Part shown: in pieces, positions 7,147-12,108 of the stretch
Position numbering within the stretch: the stretch's first letter is position 1
Layout: each line of letters begins with the position of its first letter
DNA from: an uncultured Lachnospiraceae bacterium
GTDB taxonomy: Bacteria > Bacillota > Clostridia > Lachnospirales > Lachnospiraceae
NCBI GenBank assembly: GCA_905236585.1
Contig: CAJOQZ010000130.1
Location: forward strand, 1-12,108
Direction of reading: 5' to 3'
DNA length: 12,108 bases
Made by a program: the position numbers and the translations under genes
The notes under the pieces: generated by a model
Databases searched by the model: none
Told to the model about the DNA's origin: nothing
What the model saw: the letters and a program-made list of their open reading frames with translations, nothing else

Positions 7147-8271
7147 TCAAGCCACCTCTGCCGCAGCCTCAATCTCCTCGACTTTCTTCAGTATGCTGTC
7201 GGGGTCCGACGGCGTCGATTCCGCAACCATGGGGATTTCCTCTGCCGCCATTGCTGCGAGCATTTCCGGTGTCGGCACGGAGTCTAAGGTCGGCTCTTCC
7301 TTAATGATCGGCTCCACCTCTTCTACTACCGCCTGAACCTCTTCATTCATCAGCTCCGCCGCCTCTTCTACGACTGCCGAAGCCTCTTGGACAGCCAAAT
7401 TTGCTGCCGTCTCCGCAACGGATGGAGCAGCCTCTTCCGGTTCTGCCGGTGCTTCTTCTGCTATCGGCTCTGCCGCTGCGTTTTCAACTGCCCCCTCACC
7501 TGCTACCGTCTCTGCAACAGGGGTCGGCATCGAAATATCCTCCGCAACAGGTTCGACCGGAACCGCTTCTTCGGCAACCTCAACTGCTGCCGATGCCTCC
7601 TCCGCCATCGGCTCCGTGGCTGCGGCTTCAGCCGGCGCCTCCTCTATTGCATCCGGCGCGCCTTCCGTTACCGTTGAAGCAGCAGACGCTTCCGGCATGC
7701 TTTCCATGACCGCATCTTCAACTGCCGCAGATTCTGCCAGCGGCAAATCTGCCGGAATATTATCCATGAGCGGTGCATCTGCTGACGGTTCTGCCTCCGG
7801 TATAATCGGTTCCAACGGTGCTTCCGGCATCTGTGCCTCTTCCATAACCGGCTCTGCCGCAGCCATTGTCGTCTCCACCCCTGCTTCCGGCATCTGCGCT
7901 TCTTCCGTAACCGGCTCTGCCGGTACTGCGTCCGCCGCCGCCGATGCATTTACGACGGCATCACCCGGCTGCGATACCATTTCCGCCGTTGCATCCGCCA
8001 GTTCCTTATACGCGCTTGCAAACTGCGCTAAGACGCGCATGATATTGTCCGCTTTTTCTTTCAGATTCAAAGCATACGCATCCGCTTCCTTTTTCTTCTC
8101 CGCCACATATGCATCCCCTTCCTCTTTCTTCTTTGCCGCGTATGCATCCGCTTCCGCCCGGATTGCGTCACACTGATCCTTCGTCTCGTTCAACGCCCTT
8201 CCATACTCATCCGCCGCCGATTTTAGATGCTCGATTGCCGATTCAACTGCGCCAAATTGATTTTCCTGCAT
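7147..8271 (-). CDS. Ala/Glu/Pro-rich acidic protein with N-terminal coiled coil, unknown function
   Basis: I do not recognise this 374-residue protein. Residues 1-100 look helical and charged. Residues 42-74 form three 11-residue units with the core (A/G)DAY, spaced 11 apart (ADAYAAKKKEE, GDAYVAEKKKE, ADAYALNLKEK), a pattern that suits a hendecad coiled coil. Residues 101-374 are strongly acidic and low-complexity, rich in Ala, Glu, Pro and Val. They contain repeats such as EEAQMPEA (123-130 and 144-151), and are probably disordered. There is no signal peptide or membrane segment, so it is presumably cytoplasmic. It has one Cys (34). The ATG at 8271 follows a G-rich GGGGGGAAAG site. The promoter is a perfect sigma-A consensus, suggesting high expression. 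A scaffold or surface-coating role is possible but unproven. It is transcribed in the same direction as the nucleoside operon, 163 nt upstream of it. Confidence 0.85.
   Translation of the reverse strand: MQENQFGAVESAIEHLKSAADEYGRALNETKDQCDAIRAEADAYAAKKKEEGDAYVAEKKKEADAYALNLKEKADNIMRVLAQFASAYKELADATAEMVSQPGDAVVNASAAADAVPAEPVTEEAQMPEAGVETTMAAAEPVMEEAQMPEAPLEPIIPEAEPSADAPLMDNIPADLPLAESAAVEDAVMESMPEASAASTVTEGAPDAIEEAPAEAAATEPMAEEASAAVEVAEEAVPVEPVAEDISMPTPVAETVAGEGAVENAAAEPIAEEAPAEPEEAAPSVAETAANLAVQEASAVVEEAAELMNEEVQAVVEEVEPIIKEEPTLDSVPTPEMLAAMAAEEIPMVAESTPSDPDSILKKVEEIEAAAEVA
7820..7922 (-). repeat. Imperfect 40-bp direct repeat inside the acidic-protein gene
   Basis: Two copies at 7820-7859 and 7883-7922, offset by 63 bp (21 codons), share most bases. 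They encode AEPVxEEAQMPEA twice. Most differences are silent or conservative, so the repeat seems selected at protein level or arose by an older duplication. Confidence 0.65.
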
Positions 8272-8297
8272 TTTCTTTCCCCCCGAATTGTAGTCAC

Positions 8298-8311
8298 CGG
8301 CATTGCTGCCG
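8298..8311 (-). other. Small GNRA-type hairpin in the 5' leader
   Basis: The minus-strand transcript contains CGGCA-GCAA-TGCCG: five perfect base pairs closed by a GCAA tetraloop. It lies between the -10 at 8339-8334 and the ribosome site at about 8280. It could stabilise the leader RNA; no riboswitch family is recognised. Confidence 0.4.
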
Positions 8312-8333
8312 CCCCTAAAAAACTGATGTTTTC

Positions 8334-8362
8334 ATTATAAATTCATCATTTTATGGTGTCAA
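8334..8362 (-). promoter_or_regulatory. Perfect-consensus sigma-A promoter of the acidic-protein gene
   Basis: Minus-strand -35 TTGACA (8362-8357), a 17-nt spacer and -10 TATAAT (8339-8334): every consensus base is present at the optimal spacing. The start codon lies about 55 nt downstream of the expected transcription start. Confidence 0.88.
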
Positions 8363-8394
8363 CTCTTTTCAAGGTGCCGCGATTTCGCAAAATG

Positions 8395-8441
8395 CCCCGT
8401 TTTCGCGCACGATTTTTACTGTTTTTCCCCGTTTTCGCGCA
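8395..8441. repeat. Pair of 15-bp direct repeats upstream of the consensus promoter
   Basis: CCCCGTTTTCGCGCA occurs exactly at 8395-8409 and 8427-8441, 32 bp start to start, about three helical turns. A looser relative, GCGATTTCGCAAAA, lies at 8379-8392. The nearer copy ends 33 bp from the -35. This phasing would suit a regulator bound on one DNA face. The rest of 8272-8441 holds only the promoter and leader hairpin. Confidence 0.6.
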
Positions 8442-8444
8442 GAC

Positions 8445-8700
8445 AGATGTCAAGTCTGCTATATAAAGGGCTTTTCCAATATTGGGGACATTTGGCTGTT
8501 CATACCGACCATGCAATCCACCTTTATCGTGAAAGCAACACGCTTACAATATCAAAACAAATCTATAAAAAGCATCCCCGAATTTTCCAAAACTCAAGGA
8601 CGCAGTTAATGATTATTATGGAGATAAATATAATTTAACCGAAGAAAACAAGGCTGAGAATGTATTATTTTTATATCAGCGTCTCAATACTCTTTGCTAA
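8445..8700 (+). pseudogene. Frameshifted coding remnant, unidentified
   Basis: No intact gene lies here, but two plus-strand frames read like protein. From about 8445 one frame gives GFSNIGDIWLFIPTMQ (8469-8516), continues through KSIKSIPEFSK and stops soon after. Near 8590 a neighbouring frame takes over with KDAVNDYYGDKYNL, then TEENKAENVLFLYQRLNTLC, and stops at 8698-8700. Joining them needs one frameshift near 8590. No start codon with a ribosome site is visible. The last 30 nt overlap antisense to the protease gene. I cannot identify the family. Chance open frames in AT-rich DNA remain possible. Confidence 0.3.
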
Positions 8701-9105
8701 TTCCAATCTGTCTTTGAAAAAGTACAGCCTATCATCATGTTCTAATTGCAAAAAAGCAACCTTCCGAAGCAAATCCATCCCTAAAACATTGTCACTTATC
8801 CTATCATCAAATGTTACCCATATTTTCTGTTCACCCAGATTCACGGTTCCAATGGTAAATTGGGAAACAGTATATTCATAAAACTTAACGGCTCTGTCAA
8901 TATTTGCGCCATCTACAAACCCACCGATAAAATGCGTATTAGCAACGGATAAACTATTTTCTGTCAAATCCTCATTTATCAACTCCGCTTTATAACATGT
9001 ATGCATCGCACCCGTATCAACAATAGTATCCACAAGGTTGATACTATCCTGATTAACAATGCAGGTAATGACATATCTTAAATTTTCACATTTCGTACTG
9101 AACAC
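8671..9105 (-). CDS. Retropepsin-like aspartic protease
   Basis: Small single-domain aspartic protease of the retroviral-pepsin type, expected to work as a homodimer. The active-site motif is IVDTGAMHT (Asp-Thr-Gly-Ala, about residue 30 of the chosen product). About 80 residues later DNVLGMDLLRK supplies the hydrophobic-hydrophobic-Gly motif that completes the fold. The roughly 145-residue length fits one retropepsin domain. No signal peptide or membrane segment is seen, so it is probably cytoplasmic. The frame opens at TTG 9135 with an ATG at 9126, but neither has a ribosome site. GGAGG at 9114-9118 lies 8 nt before GTG 9105, which I prefer. It overlaps the end of the upstream gene, so the two are probably co-translated. 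The substrate is unknown; the partner protein is an obvious candidate. Confidence 0.78.
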   Translation of the reverse strand: MFSTKCENLRYVITCIVNQDSINLVDTIVDTGAMHTCYKAELINEDLTENSLSVANTHFIGGFVDGANIDRAVKFYEYTVSQFTIGTVNLGEQKIWVTFDDRISDNVLGMDLLRKVAFLQLEHDDRLYFFKDRLELAKSIETLI

Positions 9106-9385
9106 CAACAGCACCTCCGTTTTCATAACTACCAATTATCATTGCCTGCTGATGCTTTTTATAATTATTAAATACACGAATCAGTTCATGATATGTATCT
9201 GTGGAGTTGCTAACAAAAGCAACATATCCCGTAATATTCGACATATCCGACATATCTTCCACTACAAATACTCCTTTTTGTTTCGAAAGCCCTCTTCTTG
9301 CGTCATCCAATGAGATTATTCTGTTATCTTTGATATTAGTAATCATTTGGATTACCCCTTCCTGAAAACTTCTTTTTTCAAGCAT
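9086..9385 (-). CDS. Unrecognised 99-residue protein upstream of the protease
   Basis: I do not recognise this protein. From the ATG at 9383-9385 it has 99 residues, beginning MLEKRSFQEGVIQMI and ending GGAVGVQYEM. It is mixed alpha/beta in appearance with no signal peptide, membrane segment or cysteine. The middle segment KQKGVFVVEDMSDMSNITGYVAF resembles strand-turn-strand. A GAAAGGTG ribosome site about 7 nt upstream supports this start over GTG 9409. The 3' end overlaps the protease gene, and its own codons carry the protease ribosome site (GGAGG). That tight coupling suggests a shared function: substrate, regulator or partner of the protease. No convincing promoter was found upstream. 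Confidence 0.65.
   Translation of the reverse strand: MLEKRSFQEGVIQMITNIKDNRIISLDDARRGLSKQKGVFVVEDMSDMSNITGYVAFVSNSTDTYHELIRVFNNYKKHQQAMIIGSYENGGAVGVQYEM
9114..9118 (-). promoter_or_regulatory. Ribosome binding site embedded in the upstream gene
   Basis: GGAGG on the minus strand lies within the last codons of the 99-residue gene and 8 nt before a GTG at 9105-9103 in the protease frame (TTG at 9108 is 5 nt away). No comparable site precedes the ATG at 9126. Confidence 0.45.
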
Positions 9386-9477
9386 AGTATAACACCTTTC
9401 AATTAGCACAACAACGACATTTTTACAAAAACACGCCCACCCGAAGCCGCCAAATTTTGAGGTTATGATAATCGCTT

Positions 9478-9766
9478 ATGAGCAAAATAATCTCCTCCTT
9501 AACATCTTCCGATGGCACTTATAAAACAAAAATCAATATTGTAGAAAGATATGCGTTTTCGTAAAGACTATCCAGAAAATGCCATTGGTATCTGGCATAG
9601 ATATGATATGAAAAACATAAAAAAGAAGCGCGTAAGCCGACGGTCTTACAGGGAGGATGCCTTCGGCAAAAACCACTTCTCTTTGTTTAACAGTATATTA
9701 TCAGATTATGAAAATGTAAAACCCAAAAATCACGACTATTCAGCAACCGGATATTTTAATAGATAA
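9478..9766 (+). pseudogene. Possible frameshifted small gene, unidentified
   Basis: An ATG at 9478 opens MSKIISSLTSSDGTYKTK and runs on to INIVERYAFS before stopping at 9562-9564. An overlapping frame from ATG 9551 gives 71 residues, starting MRFRKDYPENAIGIWHRYD and ending SATGYFNR. The two join smoothly (INIVERYAF to RKDYPENAIG) if one frameshift near 9558 is assumed. The second part is basic and tyrosine-rich (KNIKKKRVSRRSYRED). Neither start has a good ribosome site. I do not recognise the family. It may be a decayed gene or an intact 71-residue protein. The rest of the gap 9386-9477 shows only a possible minus-strand leader frame. Confidence 0.35.
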
Positions 9767-9774
9767 TATAAAGT

Positions 9775-9841
9775 CAAATACCCCGCTGCAAGCATACGGG
9801 GCATGACTGCAAGATTTGCGCCCCAAGGGGCGGGGTATTTG
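9775..9841. repeat. Long inverted repeat with alternative inner hairpins
   Basis: CAAATACCCCGC (9775-9786) is perfectly complementary to GCGGGGTATTTG (9830-9841). Inside are competing stems: CCCCG/CGGGG (9781-9785 with 9797-9801), GGGGC/GCCCC (9798-9802 with 9820-9824) and CGCCCC-AA-GGGGCG (9819-9832). CTGCAAG is repeated at 9786 and 9807. It lies between a plus-strand remnant ending at 9766 and the minus-strand genes ending at 9972, so it may serve as a bidirectional terminator. It could also be a copy of a dispersed palindromic repeat. Confidence 0.6.
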
Positions 9842-9861
9842 TTCTTCACTTCGTTACGGTC

Positions 9862-9896
9862 GGCACAGAGCAATCGTCCCCCGGACGATTTGTGCC
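9862..9896. repeat. Bulged inverted repeat
   Basis: GGCACA (9862-9867) and AATCGTCC (9872-9879) pair with GGACGATT (9883-9890) and TGTGCC (9891-9896). This gives 14 base pairs with a 4-nt bulge (GAGC) on one side and a 3-nt loop. A further small stem, CATGC-AA-GCATG, lies at 9920-9931. Together with the repeat at 9775-9841 these fill the 205-nt gap before the next gene, suggesting one structured element. Confidence 0.6.
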
Positions 9897-9971
9897 CCAC
9901 GCGGCATTCGTCAAATGTCCATGCAAGCATGTCCATTTTCCTCATTGCTCGCGGGAATAAATTTCACGTCC

Positions 9972-10529
9972 TTACGGTTTACAATGCCCGCACCTTGTAT
10001 AGTTGCGATTCAAGAGTTCCTGTATACTTTCATTTGTGGTCGCATAATTCTGTGGTGCTATTTTCTTTACGTCCCGGCATGTCGGCAAATGAATCTTCAT
10101 GGTGTCAGTATTCAGAACATACGTCGCCGTTGTCTGCTGCTGCGCCGGATTGTCATATGTATCAAAATTTGATCCATTGCCGCTTCCGTTAGATGCGCTC
10201 GAACTATTGCCGCCTAATGACGATCCCGAAGAAGCCGTATCGGCAACCGTATTACTCGATGCCGAAGATGCGCCCTGTGAAGCGTCAACGATGTCAGGGG
10301 CAGATATGCTGTCCGTACTTAATGCAAGGATCCCGACAAAAGCCACGAAACACGCTGCTGCGGCAGCGATATATGTTTTTTTGAATTTGAATGCATCCTT
10401 CCCACGCTTAACATTTGCCCTCGCTATGGGTGAAACCGGCAGCGTACTACTATCCGATGCCCCAGACGCCCCGCCTGTATTTGCTTTGAAAAAAATCGTA
10501 TCCGCAATCAATGCAATATTTATATTCAC
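9972..10529 (-). CDS. C-terminal part of frameshifted membrane protein: TM helix plus Ada-like metal-binding domain
   Basis: This frame opens at an ATG at 10529, but its first 14 codons overlap the zinc-ribbon frame and are probably not used. Real coding begins after the T7 run at 10489-10495. From there: a basic linker, a KFKK stop-transfer flank, a membrane helix (52-71, TYIAAAAACFVAFVGILAL) and a long Ser/Asn/Gly-rich linker (72-125). Next comes a C-terminal domain YVLNTDTMKIHLPTC...CGHCKP. The domain matches the Ada metal-binding fold pattern (PF02805), with ligands His147, Cys151, Cys180 and Cys183. By the positive-inside rule the tail is extracellular. The same domain ends the nuclease encoded just upstream. 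The function is unknown. Confidence 0.75.
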   Translation of the reverse strand: MNINIALIADTIFFKANTGGASGASDSSTLPVSPIARANVKRGKDAFKFKKTYIAAAAACFVAFVGILALSTDSISAPDIVDASQGASSASSNTVADTASSGSSLGGNSSSASNGSGNGSNFDTYDNPAQQQTTATYVLNTDTMKIHLPTCRDVKKIAPQNYATTNESIQELLNRNYTRCGHCKP

Positions 10530-10842
10530 AGGGATTCGTTTTTCCGCATTTTGGGCAAACTACGCTATCATCGGGCTGCGCACCTATACTTTCATTGGAA
10601 GAAACCTCCTCTTCCTGATACCCTTCAATACCCCTATTGTCCTGTTTCTTACCGACATTTGGGATAACGCCGCTTACCTGTTTCTTCAGATCTTCTCCAA
10701 AAGCACCTATTTTGTCCTTTACATCCATCTTATCCAGCAGAACGCTATTGATCCGACGCTCCCTGGCTATATCGTCAGAACTTTCCTTTACCTTATTTGC
10801 CGCTTCTGCTGCTTTCTCTTTAATTTTGTCTGTTAATCCCAT
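10450..10842 (-). CDS. N-terminal part of frameshifted membrane protein: helical region plus zinc ribbon
   Basis: From the ATG at 10840-10842 (GGAGAAG ribosome site, 6 nt) the protein opens MGLTDKIKEKAAEAANK, a charged helix of about 60 residues. An acidic linker follows, then a zinc ribbon CPKC-x10-CIDC with ligands at residues 96, 99, 110 and 113. After the ribbon (CGYDFF) the frame enters T7 and runs to a short non-homologous tail, QSKYRRGVWGIG. Removing one T would continue CGYDFF into KANTGG of the 9972-10529 frame, giving one protein of about 289 residues. That protein would have a cytoplasmic zinc ribbon, one membrane helix and an outside Ada-like domain. The start lies 18 nt after the nuclease stop, so they share an operon. 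A TTG at 10854 is a weaker start. Confidence 0.75.
   Translation of the reverse strand: MGLTDKIKEKAAEAANKVKESSDDIARERRINSVLLDKMDVKDKIGAFGEDLKKQVSGVIPNVGKKQDNRGIEGYQEEEVSSNESIGAQPDDSVVCPKCGKTNPCEYKYCIDCGYDFFQSKYRRGVWGIG
10489..10495 (-). other. Homopolymer frameshift site (T7 on coding strand)
   Basis: Seven Ts follow GA in the codons for Tyr-Asp-Phe-Phe. Six Ts would fuse the zinc-ribbon and membrane/Ada-like frames exactly. The shift may be a mutation, a phase-variable tract, a slippage site or a sequencing error. Confidence 0.7.
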
Positions 10843-10860
10843 GATCTTCTCCAAAAATTC

Positions 10861-11514
10861 TTACGGATGGCAATTCCCACATGACTTATATCCGGCATTT
10901 ACAATCTCATCTCTTGACTGATTGGAATATATTTTGTTTTTCTCCTTCATCTGATTAATGCTGCTGCACGTCGAGTAATGAAAGACCTTTGTATTTTTGT
11001 TCAGTACATAAACATATTCAGTTGATGCGGATTGTATTGCCGACTGCCCCTGTTCCTGTGCCGCTGTCTGTATCTGTTCCGGCGTTTCCGTCGGCATCAG
11101 CCTTGTTTGTATATTCTCTATGGAACTTTGCTGCTGCGCCACAGAAGAATTATCCGCCAGCCGACTGCTGCCGGTCGCATAATCGATCGTTACCCCCGGC
11201 TGTACGTTGTAAACATACACATGAAAACTGATGCCGCTACCATTATCCTCAACCGATTTTGCTTCGATTTCTATGCCGGACGCAAGCAAATTATTCCCGT
11301 CGAAAATCGGCGTAACGCGGTAAAGCACATGACCGCCGGTACTATTGACATAGTTCGCTACCTTATTCTCAAACGGAAGCATTTGCTCCACATTCATATA
11401 CCGCGTGCCGGTAATAAGGTTGTTGACATTCGCATTCTCGCCCGACAGTTGGAACCCGATCAGATGACAGCGATTGTAAAGATATGCTATGAGGCGATAA
11501 GTGCATGGCATCAT
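10861..11514 (-). pseudogene. 5'-truncated DNA/RNA non-specific endonuclease with C-terminal Ada-like domain
   Basis: The protein matches the Endonuclease_NS_2 / DNA-entry nuclease family (EndA-type). It keeps YNRCHLIGFQL with the catalytic histidine (His17), ENANVNNLITGTRYMNVEQM (the Asn/metal region) and HVLYRVTPIF. It also keeps EAKSVEDNG and YNVQPGVTIDYATG. A Gln-rich linker (120-165) leads to YVLNKNTKVFHYSTC...CGNCHP, an Ada-like site with His179, Cys183, Cys212 and Cys215. The normal signal peptide and first half of the nuclease fold are missing: homology begins at about residue 11 (position 11484), and the upstream codons read like antisense of a plus-strand gene. No ribosome site precedes the ATG at 11514. 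It is therefore probably inactive or unexpressed. It is followed 18 nt later by the zinc-ribbon gene. Confidence 0.85.
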
Positions 11515-11868
11515 ACAGAAGATGATCTCAAGGATGCTCCCCTTCTATCCCGTGTTCTTGATACCTTGGATGAGCAACTGAATAAGCTGACAGGTAATGA
11601 ATATGCAAAGGTTGTTAATCTGTTGCAGCAGGAAGACTCTGATTTCGGTAGCCACAAGTATTGGAGCGAAATCCAAGATGTCTGGTGGGAAACAAAAGGA
11701 CTGCGTGAGGGCAAATACCATGAAAATGACTCTCCACGCTATGAAGGACGCCGTGGAATCCCCCGGATCGAAACGGTGGGAAAACGTTTAGTTGATGCCG
11801 TAATGGTCCTAATCTGGGCAATGGACAATAATGGAGAGATGTCGGACGAAGAAGATGAAGCGATTTGA
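11464..11868 (+). CDS. Unrecognised protein, probably lacking its natural N-terminus
   Basis: I do not recognise this protein. The plus-strand frame is open from 11032, but the part before about 11484 is antisense to the nuclease. The credible part reads CYEAISAWHHTEDDLKD, includes LLSRVLDTLDEQLNKL, continues through a Trp-rich segment (YWSEIQDVWWETKG) and KRLVDAVMVLIWAMDNN, and ends in an acidic tail, EMSDEEDEAI. It is soluble, helical and acidic. ATG 11464 is the first convenient start but lies inside the nuclease antisense and has no ribosome site. I infer that the original 5' end was lost at the junction. A 19-codon frame overlaps its end, suggesting a polycistronic context such as a phage or plasmid-derived module. 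Confidence 0.55.
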   Translation: MTAIVKICYEAISAWHHTEDDLKDAPLLSRVLDTLDEQLNKLTGNEYAKVVNLLQQEDSDFGSHKYWSEIQDVWWETKGLREGKYHENDSPRYEGRRGIPRIETVGKRLVDAVMVLIWAMDNNGEMSDEEDEAI

Positions 11869-11914
11869 AAACATGGTCAATGATGTGCTTCCAGATGAGA
11901 GGATTTGGGAATGA
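11855..11914 (+). CDS. Possible 19-residue overlapping small protein
   Basis: The frame MKRFENMVNDVLPDERIWE starts 14 nt before the end of the preceding gene and ends in an ATGA overlap with the next start (11911). The tight overlaps on both sides look like a real translational chain. The ribosome site is weak (GGACGAAGAAG) and the product is very short, so it may instead be a remnant. Confidence 0.3.
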   Translation: MKRFENMVNDVLPDERIWE

Positions 11915-12108
11915 TAATACACGAAAACAGCAAGGGCATTAGAATAATTCGTGAAGATGCTGTAAAATGATCAAAGGTTCGTGTGGTAAGCGATAATGGC
12001 TACACCATTCTTACTTACCGTTTTAACAACATCCCTTTCTATGAACATCACTACCTATCGTGGGCAAACATCGACTGCTGTGGCGGCTGGTCATGTGATG
12101 AAGATTAT
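11911..12108 (+). pseudogene. Small gene interrupted by in-frame TGA, runs off window
   Basis: The ATG at 11911, after a GAGG-type site 9 nt upstream, opens MIIHENSKGIRIIREDAVK and stops at TGA 11968-11970. The same frame then stays open to the window end. It begins SKVRVVSDNGYTILTYRF, continues into NNIPFYEHHYLSW, and reaches ANIDCCGGWSCDEDY. The downstream part looks like continuous coding, so one point mutation probably created the stop. I do not recognise the family. No start with a ribosome site follows the stop immediately. A sequencing error is an alternative. Confidence 0.45.

Noticed and set aside
7387..8176. Long plus-strand open frames opposite the acidic-protein gene
   Set aside because: They are antisense shadows of a repetitive GCX-rich gene, giving Ser/Ala- or Arg/Cys-rich sequence with no start signals.
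8476..8485. CCAATATTGG palindrome
   Set aside because: Ten bp within AT-rich DNA with no linked promoter; expected by chance.
8447..8638. 63-codon plus-strand open frame
   Set aside because: Its composition is less protein-like than the neighbouring frames used for the remnant, and it has no ribosome site.
9736..9945. Minus-strand 69-codon open frame
   Set aside because: It runs through the inverted-repeat cluster and its ATG has no ribosome site. More likely a by-product of the repeat, though it would deserve revival if the frame proved conserved among copies.
11032..11463. Upstream part of the plus-strand frame that continues into 11464-11868
   Set aside because: It is antisense to the nuclease and Ada-like domain and has biased Cys/Arg/Leu composition; only the part after about 11484 reads like protein.
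11968..11970. TGA as selenocysteine codon
   Set aside because: No catalytic context or obvious hairpin follows the codon, and neighbouring genes are also broken; a nonsense change is simpler.
1..12108. CRISPR array, tRNA/rRNA genes, transposase or integrase
   Set aside because: I looked for regularly spaced repeats, cloverleaf sequences and recombinase motifs on both strands and saw none.

Overview
The window looks like a chromosome segment of a Gram-positive anaerobe of class Clostridia, probably Lachnospiraceae-like. This rests on strong AAGGAGG ribosome sites, a BMP-type nucleoside ABC transporter fused to a deo-type salvage operon, sigma-A promoters, and a secreted-type endonuclease with an Ada-like metal-binding tail. 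The family assignment is an inference from gene content, not a database result.

Region 1 (1-7146, GC-rich, minus strand) is one compact operon for nucleoside import and breakdown. From a promoter at 7019-7047 it reads: BMP-family lipoprotein, twin-NBD ATPase (nupO-like), two permeases (nupP- and nupQ-like), uridine phosphorylase, deoxyribose-phosphate aldolase (deoC), phosphopentomutase (deoB, cut by the window edge). Imported nucleosides are phosphorolysed. DeoB converts (deoxy)ribose-1-phosphate to the 5-phosphate, and DeoC splits deoxyribose-5-phosphate into acetaldehyde and glyceraldehyde-3-phosphate. A hairpin followed by a short T-run lies between the lipoprotein and ATPase genes. A perfect 17-bp palindrome lies upstream of the promoter.

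Region 2 (7147-8441) holds one gene for an unusual Ala/Glu/Pro-rich acidic protein with a short 11-residue-periodic coiled coil. It has a perfect-consensus promoter (TTGACA-17 bp-TATAAT) and two 15-bp direct repeats upstream.

Region 3 (about 8442-9970, clearly more AT-rich) looks acquired or decayed. It holds a retropepsin-like aspartic protease overlapping an unrecognised 99-codon partner, two plus-strand broken coding remnants, and a dense set of inverted repeats between converging units.

Region 4 (9972-11484, minus strand) holds a 5'-truncated DNA/RNA non-specific endonuclease followed by a zinc-ribbon/transmembrane protein whose frame is broken at a T7 run. Both end in the same H-x3-C...C-G-x-C Ada-like domain. 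At about 11484 the nuclease abuts, head to head, a plus-strand gene also lacking its natural 5' end. Two further small plus-strand frames follow, one with an in-frame TGA. This points to a rearrangement junction in an accessory region. No rRNA, tRNA, CRISPR array or transposase gene was recognised.
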